Assembly: GCA_023421505.1 (NCBI GenBank) | Contig: JAEZTJ010000016.1 | Location: forward strand, 1 to 64,000 | DNA: 64,000 nucleotides | Source: Bacillota bacterium | GTDB lineage: Bacteria; Bacillota; Clostridia; Lachnospirales; Lachnospiraceae | Reading direction: 5' to 3' | In this document: positions 33,831 through 42,818 of the stretch, in pieces | Layout of the letters: every line of letters starts with the position of its first letter | Position numbering within the stretch: the stretch's first letter is position 1 | The notes under the pieces: generated by a model | Databases searched by the model: none | What the model saw: only the letters and a program-made list of their open reading frames with translations | What the model was told of the DNA's origin: nothing | Program-made: the position numbers and the translations under genes

Positions 33831-36131
33831 CTACTCCGCCATATAGGTACTAATTTTTGAATATGCTGCTGATGCCGCCTGGTTGGCATCAATTTGGCCT
33901 TTGAAGAAAGGAAGGGCTTCCTCTATGATTATATTGGTAATCACCTGATTAATCACAATTGGAGTTTTAAGCTCCTTTAATAACTTAAGGATACCTTCTC
34001 TCTCTTCCCTCGTAGGATAGGTGCCTGCAATTTGATTACCATTCATATCACTTGCACTGAATAAGCTATTATTTTCTTTATCCATCCACTTCTTCATAGC
34101 GTTATTATTTATAGGAAATCCGTCATATAAATTTGTATTCTGTACCTCCTCGGAGAAAAGGAAACCAATAAACTGCTTCGCTGCATCAACTTCCTTACTG
34201 GCATGATTCAAACCAACCAGTCCACTTGGGATAAACCTCTGATTAACCGATGAGTAATGTAAGTCAGTATTTTTCATAATCGAGAAAGGCATTATCGCGG
34301 CAAAAAAATCATAAATCCGAAACCAGGAAACATCCTCCGTGATTTTACCCAGAGCCGTGATAAATAATTTACGAGTATTGATAAAGTCGTCACTTGAATT
34401 TGTTATCCCAGCATCAAATTTTGTTATCCCATCATCAAATTCATTCGTTTCTATAGCTTTACTGTTATCTGCAATCTTTTTTACATTTTCAAGAAAAGTA
34501 GTTAATTTTTCCTTTGATATTTCTCCATTATTAAAAATTTCCTCAGAATATAGTGCTATGAAATTTTGTAATAAATATTTATAAGACATTGGCCTGATAT
34601 AGGGTACTTCCGGTGTTTTCTCAATATAATTTACGATACTCTCCGTATTTGACACGGTAGCTAGCACTTCCTGCTTTCCCATTAAGACAGGTGCGGAGTA
34701 GCGAATCGGTATCTGATAAATTTTACCATCTGTCTTAAAACTGTCCGCTATATTTGACATTAATTCACCGGATTCTTCCCTTGGTAAAATCACATCAGAG
34801 AGATCTGTAAGTACCCCCTTCTCCAGATAGGAATCTACAGGTAATCCATCCAGTACCAGTATATCTGCACCACTTCCTGCCAGAAGCTCTGTATTTAGAG
34901 CACGGATGTAGTCAGACACCGTACCACCTTCTTCTCCCATTGCGACTACATAATTTATTTTTATGTCTGCATTTTGTGCCTGAAAAAGAGAGATAGCCTG
35001 CCTTATGGTACTATTCTCCAGAAGAGAATATACAGTAAGCTCATTAGAAGGTACTGAAGATATATTTTTATCATATACATAATGCTTTAGGATATGTTCT
35101 CCATTATTGTTAAGATAGGAAACATAATACTGTTCTTCGTTCTCCTTCGTTACTATTAGGCTGTCCGCATATAAGTATGGCATGCTCATAGAATTAAGTG
35201 CACCATCTACCATTGTCTCCCACAAAGTACCATCCTTCGCAAGACGATGAATACCGCCGGAATTCACCATATAAGCTGTGCCTTCTTCATTCATAGCAAA
35301 TGCAAGGGAACCATTTTTTATCTCATATTCTACTGCAGTTCTTTCTTTTTTATTAACTGTATCATAAAGAATGATTTTTTTTCCTTCCTCGTCCGCGGTG
35401 ATAATATCATTACCGGTGGCCTTATAATTAACCATGTCTTCTGGCATAAAGGCAGACACTTCTCCTATTTTATCCCCTTTTGTCGAGAATATAAGTAAAT
35501 TGTTATTTGCCTGTAAGATACTTAATACAAGGTTGCCATTCTCTAATACATCCATATTTCTTATGTTTGGATAATATTTATCACCCATACCGGATGGCAG
35601 CTTTTCATTAAGATATGGTATACTAATATCTTTTGCTGTTATGCCTCCATCTTCTGATTTTACAATATTACACAAACCCTCTTTTCCATAATCCGCATAA
35701 CAAAGATAATAACAACCATCTGCTCCGTAGCAGATTTTATTGATCTCTATGTTATTGTCATTTAACCTTCCATCATTTAGCCAGCCGGGTTTACTGCTCT
35801 CCCAGCTTAAATCCTCCTTTAACTGATAGCATAGATATTCACCCTTTGCATGAGTATATAATTCAATTTGGTTATTGGCACCCTGAATAATTTTTAAAAC
35901 CCTCTCATTCTCCTTAAACTCCGGTAGCTTTACCTCCTTCTCCATGTATCTTCCCATGACTGCCGCAGTTTCTTTTACTTTAGCTTTATTTCCACTTTCC
36001 TTTTCACTATTTTGAACCTGGTTCAGTTCCTTCGTATTATTATCTTTCTGTGATTTCTTTGAGCTGCAGCCCTGAAGGCCTGTGAAAATAATTACCAGAA
36101 TTAATATTAGTGCTGTTATTCTTCTTCGCAT
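33831..36131 (-). CDS. Very large substrate-binding lipoprotein with N-terminal propeller-like region
   Basis: The start is the ATG at 36129-36131 (GGAGG six bases before), giving about 766 residues, nearly twice a normal sugar-binding protein. A signal peptide ends in the lipobox GLQGC. Residues of about 60-360 form repeated beta-strand units with WESSKPGWLND, GADGCYYLCYADYGKEG and NGNLVLSILQANNNLL, resembling a beta-propeller sensor. Residues of about 375-760 are an SBP_bac_1-type domain, starting LTVYSLLENSTIRQAISLFQ. It feeds the two sugar-type permeases encoded next. The extra domain might recognise a polymer or protein partner. Confidence 0.78.
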   Translation of the reverse strand: MRRRITALILILVIIFTGLQGCSSKKSQKDNNTKELNQVQNSEKESGNKAKVKETAAVMGRYMEKEVKLPEFKENERVLKIIQGANNQIELYTHAKGEYLCYQLKEDLSWESSKPGWLNDGRLNDNNIEINKICYGADGCYYLCYADYGKEGLCNIVKSEDGGITAKDISIPYLNEKLPSGMGDKYYPNIRNMDVLENGNLVLSILQANNNLLIFSTKGDKIGEVSAFMPEDMVNYKATGNDIITADEEGKKIILYDTVNKKERTAVEYEIKNGSLAFAMNEEGTAYMVNSGGIHRLAKDGTLWETMVDGALNSMSMPYLYADSLIVTKENEEQYYVSYLNNNGEHILKHYVYDKNISSVPSNELTVYSLLENSTIRQAISLFQAQNADIKINYVVAMGEEGGTVSDYIRALNTELLAGSGADILVLDGLPVDSYLEKGVLTDLSDVILPREESGELMSNIADSFKTDGKIYQIPIRYSAPVLMGKQEVLATVSNTESIVNYIEKTPEVPYIRPMSYKYLLQNFIALYSEEIFNNGEISKEKLTTFLENVKKIADNSKAIETNEFDDGITKFDAGITNSSDDFINTRKLFITALGKITEDVSWFRIYDFFAAIMPFSIMKNTDLHYSSVNQRFIPSGLVGLNHASKEVDAAKQFIGFLFSEEVQNTNLYDGFPINNNAMKKWMDKENNSLFSASDMNGNQIAGTYPTREEREGILKLLKELKTPIVINQVITNIIIEEALPFFKGQIDANQAASAAYSKISTYMAE

Positions 36132-36348
36132 GAAAATCCTCCTATACATTGAATGAAGCAAAATTAAATATGTAGCTAAATCCTAAAAGTAATATAACAT
36201 TGAAATCTCTAAACAATCTTTAAGTGTATCTATTACTATTAGGCAGTATTCACTTTATACTAACTGTCTGAATGATCACTTTCCCAGATTTTTTTCATTT
36301 GATTATAAATTTTAATATTTCTGATTTTGTAGTATATTGCACCCATAA

Positions 36349-36383
36349 AAGGACTGAACCCTATCATACCAGGTTCAGTCCTT
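36349..36383 (-). terminator. Intrinsic terminator after the OmpR-type two-component genes
   Basis: Perfect 12-bp stem AAGGACTGAACC/GGTTCAGTCCTT; on the minus strand it is followed by UUUUAU. It ends the kinase/regulator transcript, so the binding-protein operon at 36131 needs its own promoter in the 36132-36348 stretch, where I see no gene and no clear promoter. Confidence 0.82.
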
Positions 36384-36473
36384 GGATTTTTCCTATCAAA
36401 ATTCATTCTTTATTTATGCATATCATTTAGCACTAAAATAATAACCTTCCTTTATTTTATTAACTAAATAGTA

Positions 36474-37778
36474 TCAAGAGGCCTTCGATTTATAGATCGG
36501 AAGGCTCACAATAAAGGTCACTCCGCCGCCTTCGGTGTCCTTTATCGATATCCTTCCTTCATGCAGTTCTGTAAGCTCCTTAGCAATACTAAGACCAAGC
36601 CCAAAATGATTCTTGTCTTTTCTTGATTTATCTCCCTTAAAAAATCTTTCAAATACCTCTTGCTTTATTTTCTGATCGATACCCAAACCATGATCCTCCA
36701 CTTCAAGCTGCAGTATATTTTTCTTTTCATTAGCCCTAAGGATTATCATATCATTCTCCTTAGAGTAAGATACTGCATTATCAATAAGAATTGACAGTAT
36801 TTGCTTGATACGAAGAGAATCCCCCTCTATCCTCGGAAGCAGCTCTTCTTGTAATTCAAGCTTCAACTCCTTGCTATTCCTTGCGCAAAAGGGTTGAAAA
36901 GCATCATATGTCTCAATCATGAGGATATCCATATCAATGATCTCTTTTTTAAAGCTCCAGTTCTTCGCATCGGCAGACGCAAGCAAAAGGAGATCTTCTA
37001 TCAAAGCGGAAAGTCGCATACACTCCGCATCTATCCCTTTCGTAAAATGTCCGGCTTTCTCCGGCTCAATTATAAGTGCAGATGCGTTGGCACGGATTAC
37101 AGCTAAGGGTGACTTAAGTTCATGGGATGCCGAAGCGATAAATTCTGTCTGTCGTCTTCTGCTTTCTTCAACAGGCTTTAAAGATTTTGCTACTATCCAC
37201 CTGCTGACAAAAAAAAGCGCGATAAGCCCGGATAGATAAAGCAGTATGATAAGGAGCTTTTGTTTTATTGTTTTTATAAAGCTGTCCGATATATATTGAA
37301 GCACAATAATACTTCTGTATCCCTTTTTCATAGGTACTATATATACCTCCGCAAAATACTTATCATTTTTATTACCTGTTAACAGATATATCTCACTCTG
37401 AATTTCTTTCAAGGATATCGGTCTTATATCAGTATATATATTATCTTTCTCAGCCAGCTGTTTTACATTATCAATAAGCTTTTCGCGTGCTGTAACCGTC
37501 CGCCAGGCTCCCTGATAAAGTAATGCCTTTCCATTGTCCTCAATATGTATAACCAGATGATTCTTCGTCTCCATTTCAGCCAGCCACAGATGACTTACTT
37601 CATTATTCATAGTCAGCTTCTGGTTTACCGTAAAATAATTATTCTGAAAATTCTCTTTCTTATTACGAAGTAATTGCTGATTTGTTATTACAAGTGCCAG
37701 AATAAGAACTGCTGTTAGTATTACTCCCGTAGAGCAGGTGTATAGCAATATTAACCTTTTTCTTAATTTATTAATCAT
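36474..37778 (-). CDS. Sensor histidine kinase, OmpR-partner type
   Basis: A 434-residue kinase with two membrane helices (about 9-30 and 172-193) around an extracellular sensor of about 140 residues. A HisKA domain follows with ASHELKSPLAVIRANASALI (His about residue 222), then an ATPase domain with N-box ILIDNAVSYSKE, G1 box EDHGLGI, and HFGLGLSIAKELTELH. It overlaps the response regulator gene by 8 bases. The neighbouring binding-protein/HlyD operon is the likely regulatory target. The signal is unknown. Confidence 0.9.
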   Translation of the reverse strand: MINKLRKRLILLYTCSTGVILTAVLILALVITNQQLLRNKKENFQNNYFTVNQKLTMNNEVSHLWLAEMETKNHLVIHIEDNGKALLYQGAWRTVTAREKLIDNVKQLAEKDNIYTDIRPISLKEIQSEIYLLTGNKNDKYFAEVYIVPMKKGYRSIIVLQYISDSFIKTIKQKLLIILLYLSGLIALFFVSRWIVAKSLKPVEESRRRQTEFIASASHELKSPLAVIRANASALIIEPEKAGHFTKGIDAECMRLSALIEDLLLLASADAKNWSFKKEIIDMDILMIETYDAFQPFCARNSKELKLELQEELLPRIEGDSLRIKQILSILIDNAVSYSKENDMIILRANEKKNILQLEVEDHGLGIDQKIKQEVFERFFKGDKSRKDKNHFGLGLSIAKELTELHEGRISIKDTEGGGVTFIVSLPIYKSKAS

Positions 37779-38454
37779 TCTTTTTATACTCCAATTGATA
37801 ACCGATTCCGTGTACCGTTTTAATCAGCACGCCTGTGTGGATCGCTTTCAGTCTTCGCCTTAGAAGAAAAACATAGTTATCAAGATTACCCTCTTCTACA
37901 AAGCTATCCATTCCCCATACTCTGCTTAATATTTGCTCTCTAGTTAAAATTTGCCCTTTATTTAATATTAAGAATTCCAGTAAGGCTCCCTCTCTCTTGG
38001 ACAACGATACCTTTTGATCCTGATATAATATTACATAGCTACAAATATCAAAGGTAATATCACCATACTGTAATACTTCAGAGCTTTCTATTTTTCTAGG
38101 TCTTCGAAGCAGTGCCCTGATTCTCGCCAGTAATTCCTCCATAACAAAAGGCTTTACCAGATAATCATCGGCACCGGTATCCAGACCATCAATTCTGTCA
38201 TTAATACCATTCATTGCAGTAATCATGATAACCGGAGTAGCAATTCCTTTTTTTCGAAGCTTTTCAAGTATATGAATTCCGTCCATACCCGGAAGCATTC
38301 GATCTAACATGATTACATCATGATTATATTTTGATATGTAATAAAAAGCATCGTCACCATCATAGCAGATATCCAATTCATATCCATCCCGTTTTATATG
38401 GACAGCAATCGCTTCACATAATTCTTTGTCATCTTCTATTAACAAAAGTCTCAT
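37771..38454 (-). CDS. Response regulator, OmpR/PhoB family
   Basis: The start is the ATG at 38452-38454 (AAAGGAA five bases before), giving 227 residues. The receiver domain (about 1-115) has DD at the start, the phosphorylated Asp in VIMLDRMLPGMDG, ITAMNG and LVKPF. The winged-helix output domain (about 128-224) has REGALLEFLILNKGQILTREQ and VWGMDSFVEEGNLDNYVFLLR. It is translated with the kinase that follows. Confidence 0.92.
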   Translation of the reverse strand: MRLLLIEDDKELCEAIAVHIKRDGYELDICYDGDDAFYYISKYNHDVIMLDRMLPGMDGIHILEKLRKKGIATPVIMITAMNGINDRIDGLDTGADDYLVKPFVMEELLARIRALLRRPRKIESSEVLQYGDITFDICSYVILYQDQKVSLSKREGALLEFLILNKGQILTREQILSRVWGMDSFVEEGNLDNYVFLLRRRLKAIHTGVLIKTVHGIGYQLEYKKND

Positions 38455-38484
38455 AAAATTTCCTTTCTGCACTTAATGATATTA

Positions 38485-38540
38485 AATAGTTGTGAAACTA
38501 CATCACTTTTTAATTGTATGCATAGCAGATACTATATCAA
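38485..38540. repeat. Half copy of the palindromic repeat family
   Basis: AGTTGTGAAACTA followed by TTTTTAATTGTATGCATAGCAGATACTAT resembles, base for base in most positions, the left arm of the full palindrome at 39310-39480. The right arm is missing. It lies just upstream of the OmpR-type regulator gene. Confidence 0.5.
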
Positions 38541-38747
38541 CGCACTGTCCTATTTAAACAATTTATATTAATATTGGCTAATTATTTTATTATATTTGTA
38601 CTACTTAAACCAATTTATAAAACCATGGTAGCATGTCTTAATAATTTTCACAATAATGTTATGTAAATTTTGTTAATCAGCAAATTACATTCGTTACACA
38701 TCATTTAGCAACTTCTTTGTCTTCAACAGGTTTATGCTTATCCGGCT

Positions 38748-38776
38748 TAAAAAAGACAACTCTTCACAGAGCTGCC
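38748..38776 (-). terminator. Intrinsic terminator after the flavin-barrel protein gene
   Basis: Stem GGCAGCTCT/AGAGTTGTC with loop GTGA and two G-U pairs, followed by UUUUUU on the minus strand. It ends the 38858-39292 transcript. The remaining 38541-38747 bases show no gene. Confidence 0.75.
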
Positions 38777-38857
38777 TTTTGATATTTACCTATATTGTTT
38801 CATTCCAATTAATTTATTACATATTACGTAAGAAGCATGTTTTCTTAGCTGCTACTT

Positions 38858-39292
38858 TTATTCATTGGCTTCGTTATCTATAACAAAACTTTCGGAACTG
38901 AAATCACTGTAATATCTGCCTGTTCGTGCTGTAAAATGAAGTACACAATAATCCGGGTCAGTCACCCCAAGTGGATAGTACATTGTGTCTCCCTCCTGCC
39001 ATATCATTTCTTTAGCTTCAGGGTTTTCTAATACCTCCATATGTCCGATCAGCATAATCCCTCTGTAGAAACGCTTATCGCAAAAATAAATGCTGGCTTT
39101 TGAATCCTTACGGTACTGTCTTACCCTCATCGATGAAGTATTGGTCGTAAAATAAAATTCTTTGATACCTTCCCTTTTGCGAGGTGGAAGCATAGCTTTC
39201 ATATTGGGGAAACCATCCTCGTCAATGGAACTAATGAAGGCAACTGACTGCTTATCGATAAGATTGCCTATTGTTTGCTCTACATTTTTCAT
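38858..39292 (-). CDS. Pyridoxamine 5'-phosphate oxidase-related FMN-binding protein
   Basis: A 144-residue split-barrel protein. The N-terminal strands SVAFISSIDEDGFPNMKAM and FYFTTNTSSMRVRQYRKD, with the Arg/Lys cluster expected to hold flavin phosphate, fit the PNPOx-like/general-stress-protein-26 family. The YFCDKRFYRGIMLIGHMEVLEN strand pair forms the barrel. It is probably an FMN or F420-type oxidoreductase, or a flavin store of unknown substrate. A strong GGAGG precedes the ATG. The HxlR regulator gene upstream on the same strand may control it. Confidence 0.8.
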   Translation of the reverse strand: MKNVEQTIGNLIDKQSVAFISSIDEDGFPNMKAMLPPRKREGIKEFYFTTNTSSMRVRQYRKDSKASIYFCDKRFYRGIMLIGHMEVLENPEAKEMIWQEGDTMYYPLGVTDPDYCVLHFTARTGRYYSDFSSESFVIDNEANE

Positions 39293-39309
39293 AATAATAC
39301 CTCCAAGTA

Positions 39310-39480
39310 TAATAGCTTATTCGATAATTGAGAAACTATATAGTTTATTAATTGTATACACAGCACATACTATTCCTTCGCTCCAACGCTCCCTAGAGCT
39401 AACTTCCGCTTCGGAATAGCATGTACTGTGTATACATAACTTATAATTACTGAGTTTCGCAATTACCTACAATAGCTTAT
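39310..39480. repeat. Long imperfect palindrome (MITE-like), full copy
   Basis: Left arm 39311-39376 and right arm 39411-39480 are inverted copies. The innermost parts (TGTATACACAG, ACATACTATTCC against GGAATAGC, ATGTACTGTGTATACA) are nearly perfect. The outer parts (TAATTGAGAAACT against AGTTTCGCAATTA) are degenerate. The arms are about 65 bases each around a core of about 35. No coding capacity. Related pieces lie at 38485-38540 and 39966-40025. Possibly a miniature mobile element or a regulatory RNA hairpin. Confidence 0.7.
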
Positions 39481-39547
39481 GAATGACACATTTACTATTA
39501 TCTGAGTATTATTATAAATCTATAATATAATCTGGTAAATTACCCAC

Positions 39548-39925
39548 TTATTTGTGGGTATCCTCTTCCTCTATCAAGCCTCTTTCAAGGAGTATGTCTT
39601 CCATTCCGTTTTCCAGCATGATTTCAATTCCAATATTTTGCATTATCGTGATTGCATCAAGTATTTTATAACCTCGATCCGTTAGTGAGTATTCAACCTT
39701 TAAGGGATACCCCTCAAAGATTTTTTTATTAATTAAGCAGCAATCCAATAATTCTTTTAACTGCTCCAATAACATTTTCTGATTAATGCCCTGGATATTC
39801 TTCTCAAGTCCGGAAAGAGACATAGGAGACTTGCCAAGCAGCCATAGTATAATCGGTTTCCATTTTCCCTTAGTTATATCGTGGGTCAACTCTAATGGAC
39901 AGGTATATTCATCGCGTATTTTCGT
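39548..39925 (-). CDS. HxlR-family transcriptional regulator with an apparent ACG start codon
   Basis: A winged-helix HxlR protein: GKWKPIILWLLGKSPMSLSG, then NQKMLLEQLKEL as recognition region and EYSLTDRGYKILDAI. The conserved family N-terminus DEYTCPLELTHDITKGKW is encoded in frame only if translation starts upstream of the first TTG (39887-39889). There the AAGGAGG site at 39933-39939 stands exactly 7 bases before an ACG (39923-39925), which would give 125 residues beginning (M)KIRDEYTCPLE. No in-frame ATG, GTG or TTG is nearer. Either ATG has mutated to ACG, or translation starts weakly at the TTG. It may regulate the flavin-barrel gene downstream. Confidence 0.8.
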   Translation of the reverse strand, partial: TKIRDEYTCPLELTHDITKGKWKPIILWLLGKSPMSLSGLEKNIQGINQKMLLEQLKELLDCCLINKKIFEGYPLKVEYSLTDRGYKILDAITIMQNIGIEIMLENGMEDILLERGLIEEEDTHK

Positions 39926-39965
39926 AAAAATACCTCCTTGCTATAATAATCCCAAATAATGCTTA

Positions 39966-40025
39966 ACTATATAATTTTATTAATTGTATACAATGCTTAC
40001 AATTACTAAGTTTCTCAATTACCTA
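39966..40025. repeat. Short copy of the palindromic repeat family
   Basis: AACTATATAATTTTATTAATTGTATACA is joined directly to AATTACTAAGTTTCTCAATTACCTA: the left-arm and right-arm outer parts of the 39310-39480 palindrome with the centre deleted. It fills part of the 39926-40213 gap, which otherwise holds no gene. Confidence 0.6.
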
Positions 40026-40213
40026 ATAACCCATCATAGTCATACAAACTATATATATGAAAATGGCCTTCAATACATCAAAGTAGTAACATATTCCATA
40101 TTATAACATAATCTATTTTATTTTGCGAACCGAAAATTTTAGATGGCAATTTCTCCTGATTGCATTGAAAAAGCTATGATCAATAAATAACAACCAACAA
40201 AAATGCGACAAAA

Positions 40214-40241
40214 TAGGGAGTGTAATCTACCACACTCCCTA
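40214..40241 (-). terminator. Intrinsic terminator of the DUF624 sugar ABC operon
   Basis: Perfect 10-bp stem TAGGGAGTGT/ACACTCCCTA; on the minus strand it is followed by UUUUGU. It lies 20 bases after the DUF624 stop codon. Confidence 0.82.
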
Positions 40242-40260
40242 ATCACTTTTTCTTATACAG

Positions 40261-40917
40261 TTAGCGTTTCTTTGATTTCTTATTTGCGTTATGCAACAGG
40301 AAATCATATTCATCCTCTTGAAGTTTTCCGAATGCTTTTTTAAATAAAAGCATCTGCATAAAGATCATTACTTCCAGCGCAAACAAGAAAAATGTACCCA
40401 GAAGAAGTAATACTATTGCTATGGCCAACGAGAAAAAGAAAATACATAGAACCATAACAATAAAAATTGGTATTAATAAGAAAGGTCTGATAAAAATACT
40501 AAACATTACATCAATCAGATTAATCTGCTCATTTACAAATGTATAATACCCTGCAATATACAATATAAATACAAGCAAAAAAGCAGTAACTGATAAACAT
40601 AAAATACTATACAGCATATTATTAAATTTTGCTGTAACTAACATTCCAGCAATATTAATCATCATAATAATATTAATCGGAAAATACTTTATTAATCTTA
40701 TGGATGACTTTAAATGTCTAAAGTATACCTTAATTATACTATCTGTTATATCAAGCTTCTTATATATATACTCTTTGCCAATCTTAAACAGAGCAGCAAA
40801 ACACGGTAACATAAGTATGCCAAAGGAAAGATAGATCATTCCAAAGCAGAGAATGCTGGTAAAAAAGACAATATGTATTGCTGATAGTATTTTATAGAAT
40901 GCAGATTCTTTTATCAT
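40261..40917 (-). CDS. DUF624 (YesL-like) membrane protein
   Basis: A 218-residue protein with about five predicted helices (near 14-38, 80-95, 100-120, 130-148 and 160-190), fitting YesL/DUF624. Members are usually encoded with sugar ABC importers in Firmicutes, as here; their role is unknown, possibly assisting the transporter. Its start overlaps the end of the upstream permease gene by 4 bases. It is the last gene of the operon. Confidence 0.8.
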   Translation of the reverse strand: MIKESAFYKILSAIHIVFFTSILCFGMIYLSFGILMLPCFAALFKIGKEYIYKKLDITDSIIKVYFRHLKSSIRLIKYFPINIIMMINIAGMLVTAKFNNMLYSILCLSVTAFLLVFILYIAGYYTFVNEQINLIDVMFSIFIRPFLLIPIFIVMVLCIFFFSLAIAIVLLLLGTFFLFALEVMIFMQMLLFKKAFGKLQEDEYDFLLHNANKKSKKR

Positions 40918-41741
40918 GATTTAATTGCACCAGCCAACCCATAGAATATATATTTTTGCAGTAACAGATATACAATACCAATTGGTATGATACCCAATAA
41001 TATCGCAGCTGATACGATTTCAAAAGGTGTAGCAGTATTTCCAAAGAAATCATACAGCGCAACTGTAAAAGTCTTTACATCCTTCTGTAAATAAAGATTT
41101 GGCAGATAGAAATCATTGTAATATCCAATACCGTTTAAAATAAGAAGCGTTGTACATGCGGGTTTTAATAATGGAAATACAATTTTTCTAAATATCGTAA
41201 AATAACTGGCTCCATCGATTAATGCTGATTCATCTAACTCCTTCGATATCGAACCAAGCAGATTAAGCATAATATAGATGCCTACTATACCCACACCTGA
41301 ATATAATAAAATTACGCTTGGAAGCTTATTCACCAGTTTCATCTTATAGATAATCTGAAAGACTACTGTCTGCGTTGTTACAACAGGAATGAACATGGTT
41401 AAAGTAAATAAGATCATAACCAGCTTCTTTCCTATAAATTCAAAACGATTCATTACATAGGAAACCATTGCTGTTAATATTATCTGTATGCCTAGTGAAA
41501 TAACCAGTACGACTGCTGTATAAATTAGAGCTTTTCCTAACTGACCTACTTTGATTGCGTATCTAAAATTATACATATTAAACCAATTCTTCGGTGGTTG
41601 CATAACACTGGTAGCGGAATACTCCGCACCCGTTTTAAAAGCCATAAATACAAGCGGAATCATTGGTATGATAACAAAAGCACAGGATGCAATTAAGAAA
41701 ATATAACGAAAGACTTTATAGGATTTACTTACACCTAGCAT
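40914..41741 (-). CDS. Sugar ABC transporter permease, AraQ/MalG type
   Basis: I start at the ATG at 41739-41741, just after the upstream permease's stop and 9 bases after AAGGGAG, giving 275 residues; the longer open frame overlaps the previous gene and has no ribosome site. Six helices, with the EAA loop ELDESALIDGASYFTIFRKIVFP (about residues 168-190). It partners the permease encoded upstream in a carbohydrate-type importer without its own ATPase. Confidence 0.88.
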   Translation of the reverse strand: MLGVSKSYKVFRYIFLIASCAFVIIPMIPLVFMAFKTGAEYSATSVMQPPKNWFNMYNFRYAIKVGQLGKALIYTAVVLVISLGIQIILTAMVSYVMNRFEFIGKKLVMILFTLTMFIPVVTTQTVVFQIIYKMKLVNKLPSVILLYSGVGIVGIYIMLNLLGSISKELDESALIDGASYFTIFRKIVFPLLKPACTTLLILNGIGYYNDFYLPNLYLQKDVKTFTVALYDFFGNTATPFEIVSAAILLGIIPIGIVYLLLQKYIFYGLAGAIKS

Positions 41742-41742
41742 A

Positions 41743-42606
41743 CTAATTATCTCCCTTCTTATTAATGAAGCTTTGTAGACCCACCGCAATAACAACAATA
41801 ACAAATACCATGATAGAAAGTGCCGCCGCAAAGCCCATTCTGTTATCCTCAAAAGCACTTTGCTGTATCTGAATAACAGGAGTTACGGTTCCGTTCGAAC
41901 CGTTCATCATAATATAAGGAATATCAAAAACCTGAATAGAACCTGAAATACTTAATAATATATTAATAAATAATACTTTTCGTATTGAAGGAATTGAAAT
42001 AAATCTTATTTCCTGCCACTTTGTACATCCATCCACTGCTGCAGCTTCAAAAAGTTCAGAAGGAATTGTCTGCAAGCCGCCAAAGAACATAATAAAATTA
42101 ACTCCATAGTATCTCCAGATACTGATTGATGCTATGGCAGGATTTACAAGACTAAGTTTTTGCAGCCATTGCTGTTGCAGATTCCCTAGTCCAATTGTAT
42201 CCAATATCAGATTCAATGTACCAGAATTATTAAAGAAAATAATAAATATTGTTGATACGATAACGCCATTTAAAAGATATGGTATAATCAAAATACTTTT
42301 GAATAAATTTAAACCACGGAATTTACCATTTACAAAGATTGCTAATACAAATGCGAAAATAAGCTGCGGTATAGCTACCACCATATACCATAAGCAGTTT
42401 TTAAACAGCATGATGTATTGCGGGTCTGTTAACAATCTTTTATAATTCTTTAAACCAATAAATTTTGCTTCCCCTATACCCTTATAATTAGTAAAGCTAA
42501 GATAAACATTACTGATTATTGGGATGTAGGAGAATACCAATAAATGAATAATTGGTAATATTAAAAATAAGACAATAATGATCTTGCTGCTTCTGGTTTT
42601 TATCAT
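41743..42606 (-). CDS. Sugar ABC transporter permease, MalF/UgpA type
   Basis: A 287-residue permease with six helices and the EAA loop ELFEAAAVDGCTKWQEIRFISIP (about residues 188-210). It follows the binding-protein gene after a 212-base gap that contains a hairpin, and precedes the AraQ-type permease with no gap. The spacing suggests that the binding protein is made in excess over the membrane subunits. Confidence 0.9.
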   Translation of the reverse strand: MIKTRSSKIIIVLFLILPIIHLLVFSYIPIISNVYLSFTNYKGIGEAKFIGLKNYKRLLTDPQYIMLFKNCLWYMVVAIPQLIFAFVLAIFVNGKFRGLNLFKSILIIPYLLNGVIVSTIFIIFFNNSGTLNLILDTIGLGNLQQQWLQKLSLVNPAIASISIWRYYGVNFIMFFGGLQTIPSELFEAAAVDGCTKWQEIRFISIPSIRKVLFINILLSISGSIQVFDIPYIMMNGSNGTVTPVIQIQQSAFEDNRMGFAAALSIMVFVIVVIAVGLQSFINKKGDN

Positions 42607-42761
42607 AACTATATTTCTCCTACCTCATCATTTTCAATATTCTAACAGATATGACATATACTCATAGAAATTTGATAATTTTGACTCTCACAATTAACAT
42701 TTGTTATAAATAGCCTAAAATATAGCATTCTGATATTATTCTATATTTATTATTCAAGAAT

Positions 42762-42789
42762 AGTGCCCCTTCTGGAAGGAAGAGGCACT
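42762..42789 (-). terminator. Intercistronic hairpin between binding protein and permease genes
   Basis: Stem AGTGCCTCTTC/GAAGGGGCACT (one G-U pair) 29 bases after the binding-protein stop, followed by AUUCUUG rather than a full U-run. Probably a partial terminator or an RNA-stabilising structure that raises binding-protein expression over the permeases. Confidence 0.6.
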
Positions 42790-42818
42790 GTAATTATGAA
42801 GTTAAATTCAGAATCTTT

